Below, piece after piece: positions 50,533 through 58,319 of a stretch of 64,000 nt of DNA. The notes beneath the pieces were generated by a model that saw only the letters and a program-made list of their open reading frames with translations, was not told the DNA's origin and ran no database searches. The stretch is from IMG/VR virus record IMGVR_UViG_3300025099_003636, positions 35,620 through 99,619 of that record. The stretch is one strand, 5' to 3'. Each line of letters opens with the position of its first letter. The first letter of the stretch is position 1. The DNA is from a virus. The position numbers and the translations under genes were made by a program.

Positions 50533-50721
50533 CTATTCCCATTTTCTTTCGTACTTTTCTCTTTGGTCAACCATAACATATTCTACATTATCATGTTCAC
50601 CACAATGTGGACATCTTAATTTTTCTAAATCACTAGCTTCATTGATTTTCCATTCACCCCTGCATTTCTTATTAGAACATTTGTAAATATATGTATGACG
50701 GATAAACACCTTGTGTCCCAT
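50533..50721 (-). CDS. Small zinc-ribbon protein
   Basis: 62 residues. Two Cys pairs, C-S-N-K-K-C and C-P-H-C-G-E-H, form a rubredoxin-like ribbon between residues about 15 and 42, followed by a charged helix. It converges on the plus-strand zinc-ribbon gene. Function not known. Confidence 0.65.
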   Translation of the reverse strand: MGHKVFIRHTYIYKCSNKKCRGEWKINEASDLEKLRCPHCGEHDNVEYVMVDQREKYERKWE

Positions 50722-50739
50722 TAGTAGTAGTGATTTATA

Positions 50740-51030
50740 TTATTCAACATTTATACTTACTGTCCAACCATTAGTACGTATTTCTATACAAGCCCCCATT
50801 TTACAAATACCGACTACTTGACTTTTATTAAGGCAGTCACATTTTAGGTATTTCTCTTCTGCTGTTGTAAAAGCTCCTTTAGATATCAATTTTTTAACTT
50901 CATTCTTAAAATAACCTAAAGGTCTATTTCTTTTATTACATAAATGATTTTGTATTTCAACAGCCATTTGGTCTAGAGTATCTTTTGAACTATCCCAATG
51001 TAAAATTTTTTCTCCTACTTTGCATCCCAT
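50740..51030 (-). CDS. Hypothetical protein with C-terminal cysteines
   Basis: 96 residues, not recognised. The helical first 55 residues are followed by KCDCLNKSQVVGICKMGACIEI, with four cysteines that may bind a metal. It lies 18 bp upstream of the second zinc-ribbon gene on the same strand. Confidence 0.6.
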   Translation of the reverse strand: MGCKVGEKILHWDSSKDTLDQMAVEIQNHLCNKRNRPLGYFKNEVKKLISKGAFTTAEEKYLKCDCLNKSQVVGICKMGACIEIRTNGWTVSINVE

Positions 51031-51104
51031 AAGTTTTTGTGTTTATTAATAAATATGTAATGTGGGACAAAACGAGATTAAAAATGAACACTTTTATTAT
51101 AAAA

Positions 51105-51131
51105 TAAAAAAGGTCCCAAAAGGACCTTTAA
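51105..51131 (-). terminator. Intrinsic terminator
   Basis: Minus strand: AAAGGTCC/GGACCTTT hairpin with a TTTTG loop and a T-run, just after the stop at 51153. Confidence 0.8.
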
Positions 51132-51152
51132 ATATCAATAATATTTTATGTT

Positions 51153-51503
51153 TTATTTGTGTATGCCTAGTATGTGGTGAGATATATAATCTCTAACGGT
51201 ATTTAGGTTTTCAGCTGCTATCGTTATTTTAGATTCAACCCATTCAGGTAAATCCATGTCGTCTTGAATCATGTCTGAAACTTCTTTTGCGTCATTCATT
51301 AATTCCATAGAATCATGTTTTGCCATTCTACCTTCACCCTTATCTATTTTTAAACCTTTTTCATTTAGGTATTGTTCTACTTCTTCAACTTCACCTTTTT
51401 CAGTCATACTCATACCTACGTTATCTTCATTAATTTGTTGCATTCCATGTAAACCTCTAATCCTATTTTTTTCTTCTTCGTTTAATTTAAATCTATTTTT
51501 CAT
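51153..51503 (-). CDS. Tagged protein (style C)
   Basis: 116 residues. The tag is LNEEEKNRIRGLHGMQQINE|D (site after residue 26), nearly the same as the start of the protein at 63020-63895. The rest is an acidic helical domain (MELMNDAKEVSDMIQDDMDL, VESKITIAAENLNTVRDYI). It is followed by a terminator. Function unknown. Confidence 0.7.
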   Translation of the reverse strand: MKNRFKLNEEEKNRIRGLHGMQQINEDNVGMSMTEKGEVEEVEQYLNEKGLKIDKGEGRMAKHDSMELMNDAKEVSDMIQDDMDLPEWVESKITIAAENLNTVRDYISHHILGIHK

Positions 51504-51533
51504 AATTTATTTTTTTTATAAATATCTATCACA

Positions 51534-52172
51534 TTAGATAAATTGAGCTGGGGTAAGGTTAAGTTCTGTTAGTTTTGAATCGGCAATGTCCTCCACTTCT
51601 ATATCCCCATGGTAATCACTATCCTCAGTTTGTCTATCCACTTCATGTGACCAAGGGTCATTTTTCGCTCTATCTTCCGCATCTTCTTTATTAGACCCAT
51701 AGATATCACACATAATAGTAGAATATTCAGTAACGGTTTCTGTAACTGCAACATCAACTTCATACATCTTACCAGGAACTAATTCAATATCACCTTCTGA
51801 AAACTTTCTATCACTACCCCCATTATGTAGGTAATTCACTACAATAGTATAAAGTAAAAAATGATTAAAGTTTCTAGGTACCAAACCAACAATCTTAAGT
51901 CCTTGTTCTATTCTACCAGCTAATACTGCCATTTCTTTTTGATTATCTGGGGAATTATTAAAAGGGTAACTTGTTGGGTGACCATACCTTTCATAGTAAT
52001 TTAATAAATCTCTACAACCCTGTTTACCACCCACAGTTGTCATGTAAGTAAAAAGTACTCTAAGTTTTTGTTTAAACTTATCAGTCGTTGCATCTAAAGC
52101 ATCACGACCAGATTGTGTTCTACCCATGTCGTCAGTTTGTTCTCTTAATATTTTTTCAATTAAGTCTTTCAT
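51534..52172 (-). CDS. Tagged protein (style B)
   Basis: 212 residues. The tag MKDLIEKILRE|Q ends at residue 11. A helical region (FKQKLRVLFTYMTTVGGKQGC) precedes a beta-rich C-terminal half with PGKMYEVDVAVTETVTEYSTIMCDIYG and an acidic end. No motif recognised. It overlaps the upstream tagged gene by 17 bp. Confidence 0.7.
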   Translation of the reverse strand: MKDLIEKILREQTDDMGRTQSGRDALDATTDKFKQKLRVLFTYMTTVGGKQGCRDLLNYYERYGHPTSYPFNNSPDNQKEMAVLAGRIEQGLKIVGLVPRNFNHFLLYTIVVNYLHNGGSDRKFSEGDIELVPGKMYEVDVAVTETVTEYSTIMCDIYGSNKEDAEDRAKNDPWSHEVDRQTEDSDYHGDIEVEDIADSKLTELNLTPAQFI

Positions 52173-52473
52173 TAATATTATTGTTTTCGAAATCTTGTAA
52201 TTCTGGTAGTTCTACACCAAACTCTTTCCACTCATTATTGTTATTTAACTGAGTCTCTAACTCCTTATAAAGTTCCTCCTCTGTTTTCTTCTGACCATCT
52301 AATCCCTTAGACATCATTATTTCACCAGTTTCAACACTTATAACCTTTACGTCTAATCTACACGTACCATAAAAACAAAATCTACTTCCTTCTACTATAT
52401 ACTTCTTTCCTTGTTCATTAAGAACCCCCATTAACTCTTTCGCTCTAAGTATTTCTTCGTTTAAGATATCCAT
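52156..52473 (-). CDS. Small tagged protein (style D)
   Basis: 105 residues. The tag is LNEEILRAKELMGVLNE|Q (site after residue 20). The mature part contains two Cys (FCFYGTCRLDVKVISV) and a helix. A GC-rich structured stretch lies directly upstream on its strand. Confidence 0.7.
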   Translation of the reverse strand: MDILNEEILRAKELMGVLNEQGKKYIVEGSRFCFYGTCRLDVKVISVETGEIMMSKGLDGQKKTEEELYKELETQLNNNNEWKEFGVELPELQDFENNNINERLN

Positions 52474-52494
52474 ATGTTATAAATATAAGTGACA

Positions 52495-52585
52495 GTATAA
52501 AACGGGTGGTATAAAAGGGACGGGTCCCGGTTCCGCCGGTCCGACGAAGTCGGGTTCGGGTTCCGCCGGGGTGCAGGTGGCCGCT
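52495..52585 (-). ncRNA. GC-rich structured intergenic element
   Basis: A GC-rich stretch in an AT-rich genome, with GGTTCCGCCGG present twice, a GGGAC-GG-GTCCC hairpin and a CCGAC-GAA-GTCGG hairpin. On the minus strand GGGACCCGTCCC is followed by TTTT, terminator-like. It is upstream of the gene at 52156-52473. Its function is unknown. Confidence 0.4.
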
Positions 52586-52678
52586 TTACTCTCCGTCTAA
52601 GCGCTCTATAACCCAAAAGATAAACTTAAAGACTAAATAGATTAATAGGGTTATGGAAAGAAACATTGTAATTGCCAT
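52586..52678 (-). CDS. Micro membrane protein (30 residues)
   Basis: MAITMFLSITLLIYLVFKFI followed by FWVIERLDGE: one transmembrane helix with a charged end. It starts 3 bp after the stop of the upstream gene. Support is ATG, topology and spacing. Confidence 0.5.
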   Translation of the reverse strand: MAITMFLSITLLIYLVFKFIFWVIERLDGE

Positions 52679-52681
52679 AGG

Positions 52682-52957
52682 TTAAGCGGTCTCACAGTTA
52701 TAACTAGATTCAATCCATCGATTCCAACCCTCACGACCATACTTTTCGGTCATATCAAACTCCTTCCACATTAGGTAACTAAAGATGGTTTCGTTAACGG
52801 TAACAATATAATAGTCAATCCCATCAACATTATCCTCCATCACACCAATAATAGTTTTAGCTCTAGGGACTTCATGTTCCTCACTCCATTCATCAGTATC
52901 CCAAATTAATGCATTATAGTAATCTTCGTTGTTAAATATTATATCCATTGTTTTCAT
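52682..52957 (-). CDS. Hypothetical acidic protein
   Basis: 91 residues from ATG (MKTMDIIFNN); an upstream alternative would lie inside the hairpin element. It is acidic and Trp-rich (ALIWDTDEWSEEHEVPRAKTI, then a strand VDGIDYYIVTVNETIF). Not recognised. A branched hairpin structure with a U-run sits directly upstream. Confidence 0.6.
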   Translation of the reverse strand: MKTMDIIFNNEDYYNALIWDTDEWSEEHEVPRAKTIIGVMEDNVDGIDYYIVTVNETIFSYLMWKEFDMTEKYGREGWNRWIESSYNCETA

Positions 52958-52972
52958 AGTAATAAATATAGT

Positions 52973-53101
52973 AAAAAAAAGCACACTATAAAATTATGAA
53001 CCGATTAAATTCCCTAATCGGGTCACCTTCGGTGGGTTGGAGGTATTGTCCCCGGAATCCCTTATATCCTACTTCCAGGGGGTATTAATATTATAAAGTG
53101 C
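52973..53101 (-). promoter_or_regulatory. Branched RNA-like element with terminal U-run, possible leader attenuator
   Basis: The outer arms 52981-52996 and 53086-53101 pair (GCAC with GTGC, then TATAA with TTATA). They enclose three hairpins: CCGATTA/TAATCGG (53001-53021), CACC/GGTG (53024-53034) and CCCCGGAA/TTCC-A-GGGG (53050-53081). On the minus strand a run of eight T follows, 16 nt before the next start codon. Confidence 0.5.
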
Positions 53102-53123
53102 AAAAAAAAGAATATAATAAACC

Positions 53124-53606
53124 CTATAGTTTTTCCCACTTACCATTATTCAATAATTTAAAAGTTCCTATATATACTCTATCCCATTGACTAGGTTCAA
53201 TTAAACTTAAGAATAAATCCTTGTTTTCGTTCTCGTATAAGTGATATGGTTCTCCCAAAATAGGCTGAAAATTATAGGTAGATTTATACACTAAACTTGT
53301 CCAGTTATATTCATTAACTAACCTTTTATATTCATCCTTTAATTCATTCAATCTAGACTGGAAATATTTGTCCGCTTTTATGGAGTCTGATTTATCTACG
53401 TTTATAGGTTCAAACTTTTGTGAACCCACTGTCGTGGGATACTGTTTTAACTTAGCGTCAAACTCACCTGACTCTTCATCATAAACTATATTATCTGGAT
53501 ATTTCTTTTTCATTTTATCTTTATACTCATACCATGATGGATTAGGTAATTCTGAATAGTGGTCCCACAATTCTTTTTCTACTATTTCTGATTCCTTATC
53601 ACTCAT
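53124..53606 (-). CDS. Hypothetical protein
   Basis: 160 residues, not recognised. It is hydrophilic, rich in Lys, Glu, Asp and Tyr (VEKELWDHYSELPNPSWYEY, LNELKDEYKRLVNEYNW), ending in a short beta segment (RVYIGTFKLLNNGKWEKL). No tag or signal. It is isolated between structured noncoding stretches. Confidence 0.6.
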   Translation of the reverse strand: MSDKESEIVEKELWDHYSELPNPSWYEYKDKMKKKYPDNIVYDEESGEFDAKLKQYPTTVGSQKFEPINVDKSDSIKADKYFQSRLNELKDEYKRLVNEYNWTSLVYKSTYNFQPILGEPYHLYENENKDLFLSLIEPSQWDRVYIGTFKLLNNGKWEKL

Positions 53607-54026
53607 ATATAATTATACTATTTTTATACTGTAAAGAATAGCTCAATTTCTGTAAAATTTTTCCTAAAATTTTTTTAGAGGGTATAGCAGCTAAATTAAA
53701 AAATCGCTTATATTTGGGGGAAGGCTCTGACCCCCTTATTGCCGCCGCTCAATACCCATATGTAAGGGGGGATACGGATAGGGGGGGAGCCCCCCAGAAA
53801 TAGGGGGCTAAAGTGGGGGGTATATATACGGGGGCTATATTGGTATTATATGTATACTTCCCTCCCTCCCCTGTAGGGATATTATATATAGGGGTACGCA
53901 TTATTTTTATATTATTATTGGTCCATGTTTTTAGAATGATTCTAAATAAGGATTGGGACTGGATAGTGTGGAATCTTTTTATTATATTTATTTGGCCACT
54001 ACATATTAATTCCTTATCTTTGTAGT
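53607..54026. other. G-rich intergenic region
   Basis: 420 bp. Between about 53714 and 53890 it has many runs of 4-7 G or C, including GGGGG/CCCCC (53716-53735) and GGGGGG-AG-CCCCCC hairpins. A GTG-initiated reading frame at 53813-54025 crosses the next gene's promoter and is not called. Possible structured RNA or replication signal. Confidence 0.45.
53991..54022 (+). promoter_or_regulatory. Promoter giving a leaderless transcript
   Basis: TTTG at 53991-53994, 20 bp, TATCTTTG at 54015-54022, then TAGT and the ATG at 54027. It is almost identical to the promoter at 11161-11192. Confidence 0.75.
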
Positions 54027-54473
54027 ATGAAAAGAATTCCTAAAGACATCCGTAAATATTGTAGAGACCAAAGGTTCGTTTACACTTATAGAAATAACTA
54101 CGAAGAGATTACCATAAACTTCCGTATAACTAACATCGCTGGTGAGTACAATGACAAGAACCCACTTAAGACAAGTAATTGGGAAGACATCAACATAAAC
54201 ATTGTGGTTGATGGTACTGCTAGTAGAATATCAAATGGTTGTATTACTAATACCAGAACTCTTACAGAGTATTTTGATTGGGAGTTAAGATGGAACCCAA
54301 GAAGTCCAAGAACAAAAATTCGTCGTATGATTGGTGGTGGTGCATTTAACTCTTACACTTATGGTTACGGAACAAGTCAGGAAGATAAAGGTCAATTTGA
54401 TTTATTCCTTAAATGTATGAATCTATATAACCACAGAATAAAACTTAAAACAATAAAGTTTGGTAAAGTATAA
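54027..54473 (+). CDS. Hypothetical protein
   Basis: 148 residues, not recognised. It starts with a basic segment (MKRIPKDIRKYCRDQRFVYTY) and is beta-rich in the middle (EITINFRITNIAG, DININIVVDGTASRIS). A Gly/Tyr segment (GGGAFNSYTYGYGTS) follows. It lies alone, with a strong leaderless promoter in front and a terminator behind, the pattern of an early or independently controlled phage gene. Confidence 0.7.
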   Translation: MKRIPKDIRKYCRDQRFVYTYRNNYEEITINFRITNIAGEYNDKNPLKTSNWEDININIVVDGTASRISNGCITNTRTLTEYFDWELRWNPRSPRTKIRRMIGGGAFNSYTYGYGTSQEDKGQFDLFLKCMNLYNHRIKLKTIKFGKV

Positions 54474-54504
54474 CTATCCGAGGCCTTGAGCCCTTTATAA
54501 TAAA

Positions 54505-54540
54505 TCCCCTCTACAGTAATTTTGTAGGGGGTTTTCTTTT
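54505..54540 (+). terminator. Intrinsic terminator
   Basis: CCCCTCTACA pairs with TGTAGGGGG (one T-G pair) and is followed by TTTTCTTTT, 30 bp after the stop of the gene at 54027-54473. Confidence 0.8.
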
Positions 54541-55543
54541 ATCTGGGGTCTTATTTAGAATTAGACTTGATAAGCGTTTTGTTCTTACTAGTATAAGACC
54601 CACCCTCCCACAACCTAAAGGTACAACATTTCTTGGACATGGCCAAATTATTAGGGTGACTTTGTGTCATTGTTGATAAGTGGTACATTAAACCCCCATT
54701 ATGGTACATGGTATTCCCCGGTTATAATCCCGTCTGACAATGTGTCAGGGGTAATTTTGTTAATAACTTTAGGTCGATTTACTTGATTATGTCAGTATGT
54801 CAGTCAGGGTTGAGGGAAGGGTCAGAGACTTTGGAGGCTTTTGAAGGGTAAGTTTAGTTAGAATTTAAAGGACAAAAAGTGAAAAACACCGTACAGAACG
54901 CCCCTATCCAGGATTTTAGTAGGTGTAATAGAGTGGTAATTAGTGGATAAAAGTGGTAAATACACTACGATAGATAGGGTAGTTAAGGGAACAGGTTAAT
55001 TTTAAGGTATGTATAGGACATTTAAATCCTTCTCAGTATACCATATATTCGTTTTAAAAGACTATCTTTTTTAAAACATATACAGAGTCGGGGGTACATG
55101 ACTAAACCCTTCAATGGACACCGTATGGTGTCATTATTTTATGGGTTTATATAGCATATTTTTATATGACATATAGACAGTCAGCGAGTGGTCCATTAAA
55201 TCTGGGACCATATACCTTAATGACGGTATAAAATACTCTTATAGTATAGTATTTTTATAGCATAACCCCTTGCAGGGGTTAAAGTTATAAATCTTTATAT
55301 ATGAGTTATGGATTAAAGGTAATATAATTAGACATATATTAGGTGTGTATACACTTATTTACTATAGTCTTTTACTTACCTTTTACTATGTCATTAACGT
55401 GGTCCCTTATAATGGAAATTTTAGGGGTTATATTATGTGGAAATCTGAATGTTTAAGTGACTGGAACGTAGTGGAGGGAACGATTATCCCTGAACGTGAG
55501 TGAGGGGGAATAAACATGAAGGTTTACAGATGATATAACCTTA
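54541..55543. other. About 1 kb noncoding region with several inverted repeats
   Basis: No ORF of useful length on either strand. It contains CTGACA-ATG-TGTCAG (54734-54748), a related site at 54791-54803, a TGGTCC/GGACCA hairpin (55189-55210) and AACCCCT-TGC-AGGGGTT (55264-55280). Base composition is richer in G than neighbouring genes. It may be a replication origin, a noncoding RNA or an array of regulatory sites. Confidence 0.5.
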
Positions 55544-55786
55544 TTATATAGTACTTAATAAATCCTCTAATTCTATAATGTCTTGAGTCCCTTTGTTATA
55601 TCTTTCAGTATAAACTCTTTTATCTATATATTGTTCATTAAGTTTGATGTTAAGTATGTCTTTGATTTTGTTATACTTGTCTTTTACATCTTTAGTACCC
55701 CACGTGATATGTGCCTCAGTTAAATCTAAACAACTCTTTAGGTATTTTATGTTATTGTCGATGATTGTGATAAGGTCTGTGTTCAT
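55544..55786 (-). CDS. Small hypothetical helical protein
   Basis: 80 residues, hydrophilic and mostly helical (LITIIDNNIKYLKSCLDL, YNKIKDILNIKLNEQYI). It ends in an acidic helix. Not recognised. A near-consensus -7 box TATCTTTA lies on the minus strand at 55831-55838. Confidence 0.6.
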   Translation of the reverse strand: MNTDLITIIDNNIKYLKSCLDLTEAHITWGTKDVKDKYNKIKDILNIKLNEQYIDKRVYTERYNKGTQDIIELEDLLSTI

Positions 55787-55858
55787 ATTATTTCGTTTTA
55801 TAGGGTTAGTATTTCTCTTTATTTGTACTATAAAGATACGAAATTTTTGTGACCTGGC

Positions 55859-56407
55859 CTAATTTTTATTGAATAAGTCTCTGTATATATTACTTATAGT
55901 GTTATATTCCACGGCGTATTCATGGAACTCTATGTCATTGTTAACCATAAGTTCTTTTAGTTCTTTATCTACTCTCTTTGACTCTTCTAAGTCTTGGAAT
56001 CTTCCATCTTTTTGGAAACCGGCATCGTTCCGATGCAATAGTATATTGATATTGTCGTACTTCTTAAATAGGTCTATAACAAAGGTGTCGAAACTATCCC
56101 CGTATAGATTCTCTGGATAACCGTCACCGTACCTTCCCTTATATACCAGACCGAAAAGAATCGGGCTATCTATAATGATGTATTCTACCTGTCCGTATAG
56201 TCTTGAAATGTTCCTATGTTGATTGGCAGTGATGTATAACTGGTCTCTGATTGCACTATGATTCTTTTCCCATGCGATGACCTTCGGAAACTCTGATGTT
56301 AGTTCTACGGACATATTATTACGTTTCATCATGGCATATAGACCGGCGGCTTGGGTTGATTTTCCTATACCTGGTCCTCCGAATAAGTTTATAATTTTTG
56401 TTTTCAT
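55859..56407 (-). CDS. P-loop nucleoside/nucleotide kinase-like protein
   Basis: 182 residues from ATG (MKTKIIN); a TTG two codons upstream is less likely because TAATG coupling places the ATG on the upstream stop. Walker A is GGPGIGKST with K16. YIIIDSPILFG is a Walker B-like strand with D, followed by a possible lid region (KGRYGDGYPENLYGD). It resembles the AAA_28/NadR-type kinases common in phages. The substrate is not known. Confidence 0.75.
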   Translation of the reverse strand: MKTKIINLFGGPGIGKSTQAAGLYAMMKRNNMSVELTSEFPKVIAWEKNHSAIRDQLYITANQHRNISRLYGQVEYIIIDSPILFGLVYKGRYGDGYPENLYGDSFDTFVIDLFKKYDNINILLHRNDAGFQKDGRFQDLEESKRVDKELKELMVNNDIEFHEYAVEYNTISNIYRDLFNKN

Positions 56408-56889
56408 TAACAACAGGTTGCGGCCCCTTGTGCATTAGGGTCTGGTTTGACACAACAACTTGGTTTACTTGGTTTTGGTGTTTCTATACCACATTTGTCT
56501 GGGGCTAGACAATTTGTTTTGGTGGATTTCAATGTATAGATTAGTGGTGATTCTTGTGCTTCTAGTGTGTAGTTACCTATTGTACTTGTTTGGTATTCTA
56601 TTTCTATCTCTAGGTCGACGGCACCTATAATCTTTTCACCCCTTTCTATTATGTCTAATATTTTTCCTGAAGTGATTCTATGGTCAAAATCGTCTGCTGT
56701 CCATACTTGGAATGTTACCCATTGTTGGGTTCTTAGTTCTCCACCACAATCCACGAAATGTTTTATTTTTATACCCATTTCAGTTATGTGGTAATAAGGG
56801 GGGATTAGTGTTCCGTTTTCTAATTTAAATAAGACTGTACCTATAGGTGTAGCACTTTTTAAATTATTTTTAAATTCTTGTAATTTCAT
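56407..56889 (-). CDS. DUF6428-like protein with a C-terminal cysteine tail
   Basis: 160 residues. The start (LQEFKNNLKSA, then FKLENGTLIPPYYHITEMG) and the segment CGGELRTQQWVTFQVW match what I recall of DUF6428 proteins, which are frequent in Bacteroidota; this is from memory. The C-terminal 35 residues are Pro/Cys-rich (KCGIETPKPSKPSCC, then TCC) and may bind a metal. It is coupled to neighbours on both sides by ATGA and TAATG overlaps. Confidence 0.65.
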   Translation of the reverse strand: MKLQEFKNNLKSATPIGTVLFKLENGTLIPPYYHITEMGIKIKHFVDCGGELRTQQWVTFQVWTADDFDHRITSGKILDIIERGEKIIGAVDLEIEIEYQTSTIGNYTLEAQESPLIYTLKSTKTNCLAPDKCGIETPKPSKPSCCVKPDPNAQGAATCC

Positions 56890-57047
56890 TTTGTAATAAT
56901 ATCGTTTTTAGTTAACATCCATTGACATTGATGTGTTCTGTGCCCTCTTTCTTTTAATATGTTTTCTACCTCTTCTTTTTTTGTATTTTCTAATACATTA
57001 TAAACATATGTAATATTTTTATCAAAATCTAATACTATTAATTTCAT
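56886..57047 (-). CDS. Small hypothetical protein (53 residues)
   Basis: MKLIVLDFDKNITYVYNVLE, then a Lys/Glu-rich helix and a His/Cys segment (RGHRTHQCQWML). The stop overlaps the start of the DUF6428-like gene (ATGA), which strongly supports translation. Confidence 0.65.
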   Translation of the reverse strand: MKLIVLDFDKNITYVYNVLENTKKEEVENILKERGHRTHQCQWMLTKNDIITK

Positions 57048-57058
57048 ATCTTACTTTT

Positions 57059-57418
57059 TTATTCCCATATTGTATCACCGTTACCACCTACCCACATTAC
57101 ATGTTCATCACTATATTGTGGTAATAATATACTATCTACCACTTTTTCTATTTTAATTAGGCTATCTAAATGTTTTTCCAAACTATCTAAATTATTGTTT
57201 AGTGTGTCTAACTCTAAATAAAAACTAGGCGGTAGGTAGTTTGATATATGGTTTGCTGGTCTAGGGTCGTTTTTTATCCCTTCACTTACTTTTTTATTGA
57301 ATTCTGAACATCCTGGAACATAAGTTATTAATAAAATAACTATGGTAGTTAAAGTAATCCCTACCCAACCTATAAATGCTCCGGTAGCTGCATCACCATA
57401 TTTTCTACTATCTTTCAT
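57059..57418 (-). CDS. Single-pass membrane protein
   Basis: 119 residues from ATG (MKDSRKYGD), 1 bp after the upstream stop; an ATG nine codons earlier overlaps the preceding gene. One transmembrane helix (IGWVGITLTTIVILLITYVP) at about 14-33 is followed by a Cys, then a charged helical domain with LDTLNNNLDSLEKHLDSLIKI, likely a coiled coil. Unknown function. Confidence 0.6.
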   Translation of the reverse strand: MKDSRKYGDAATGAFIGWVGITLTTIVILLITYVPGCSEFNKKVSEGIKNDPRPANHISNYLPPSFYLELDTLNNNLDSLEKHLDSLIKIEKVVDSILLPQYSDEHVMWVGGNGDTIWE

Positions 57419-57419
57419 A

Positions 57420-57632
57420 TTAAAATAATCTTTTAACTTCTTCATCTATTAATGATAATTGATTTTTTAATTGATTTATTTTATTCTGGTTTTGTACACT
57501 ATATTCTCTACTATTGAGGTCTTTTAAAGTTTCTTCTAAAGGTAGTTTAGGTACGTTATTTATTTCTCTTTCCACAATTTTATATTGTTCTAATAACCAG
57601 TTATATCTTTCCCCTTTTTGTGCTTGATTCAT
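57420..57632 (-). CDS. Small coiled-coil protein
   Basis: 70 residues, entirely charged helices (YNWLLEQYKIVEREINNV, INQLKNQLSLIDEEVKRL). No signal or tag. It lies directly upstream of the membrane protein and may be its partner; this is inferred from position. Confidence 0.6.
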   Translation of the reverse strand: MNQAQKGERYNWLLEQYKIVEREINNVPKLPLEETLKDLNSREYSVQNQNKINQLKNQLSLIDEEVKRLF

Positions 57633-57683
57633 AATTTTATTTTTTATTAATAATAATATAATAACTTTTTATGTAAAAGTATA

Positions 57684-58319
57684 CTATTTTTTACTTTTTG
57701 GTTTGGTGTGTTTTGTTCTCCAACTACCCAACGCAAATGGTTCATGGAGTACAATAGTATCTTCTGTAATTTTATTGTCTAAAAAATACTTATAGTTGAA
57801 TAGGGCTACATCTGTATCTACTATTTCAATCATTTTATCACTCATCATTTTTCCACCACATGCCCAATTTATGTCTTGATAAACACTTAATAGTTCTTGG
57901 ATTACTCTGGAGTTTCTGGTGGTTCCTTGTATTCCACATTCTATTGTTGCTCCTTTATTTATATATCTTCTAACTGCAGCAAAATAAGTTATATTGTTAT
58001 GTAGTTTGTTTAACACAACATCAAAATCTTTTACTATTTTACAATCAGCATCTAAATAAATCCCACCGTAATCTCTTAATAATAGTAATCTAAATCTATC
58101 ACTTATATAAGCGTATTTAAATTTTTCTGGGTCCTTAGAATAACTTTTTATGAATTTATCTTCTTTGTACTTTTCCCATAATTCATTACCCCAGAACTTA
58201 TATATATAACCTAAATTTTCATGTTTATTTTTTATTTCCTTCATGAAATCATAACAAAACTCAGGTATAGGTTTAGGACCTATCCATATTTGGTGTATTA
58301 ATTTAGGTATTTCTGTCAT
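57684..58319 (-). CDS. GT32-type glycosyltransferase
   Basis: 211 residues. It begins IPKLIHQIWIGPKPIP, the classic start of the GT32 (OCH1/TcdB-like) family. The D-x-D motif lies in GGIYLDADCKIV, preceded by DRFRLLLLRDY. HEPFALGSWR closes the domain. It uses a nucleotide sugar and a divalent metal. The start overlaps the stop of the upstream bifunctional transferase by 4 bp. The acceptor could be host surface polysaccharide, phage DNA or phage protein. Confidence 0.88.
   Translation of the reverse strand: MTEIPKLIHQIWIGPKPIPEFCYDFMKEIKNKHENLGYIYKFWGNELWEKYKEDKFIKSYSKDPEKFKYAYISDRFRLLLLRDYGGIYLDADCKIVKDFDVVLNKLHNNITYFAAVRRYINKGATIECGIQGTTRNSRVIQELLSVYQDINWACGGKMMSDKMIEIVDTDVALFNYKYFLDNKITEDTIVLHEPFALGSWRTKHTKPKSKK

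Noticed and set aside
50489-50542. 17-codon minus-strand ORF (MGIEPDEWDNW and on) overlapping the zinc-ribbon gene stop
   Set aside because: Possible translation by overlap, but too short to separate from chance.
53813-54025. 70-residue hydrophobic frame starting at GTG
   Set aside because: It runs through the G-rich element and the promoter of the next gene and ends one base before its ATG; no coupling signal or start context supports it.
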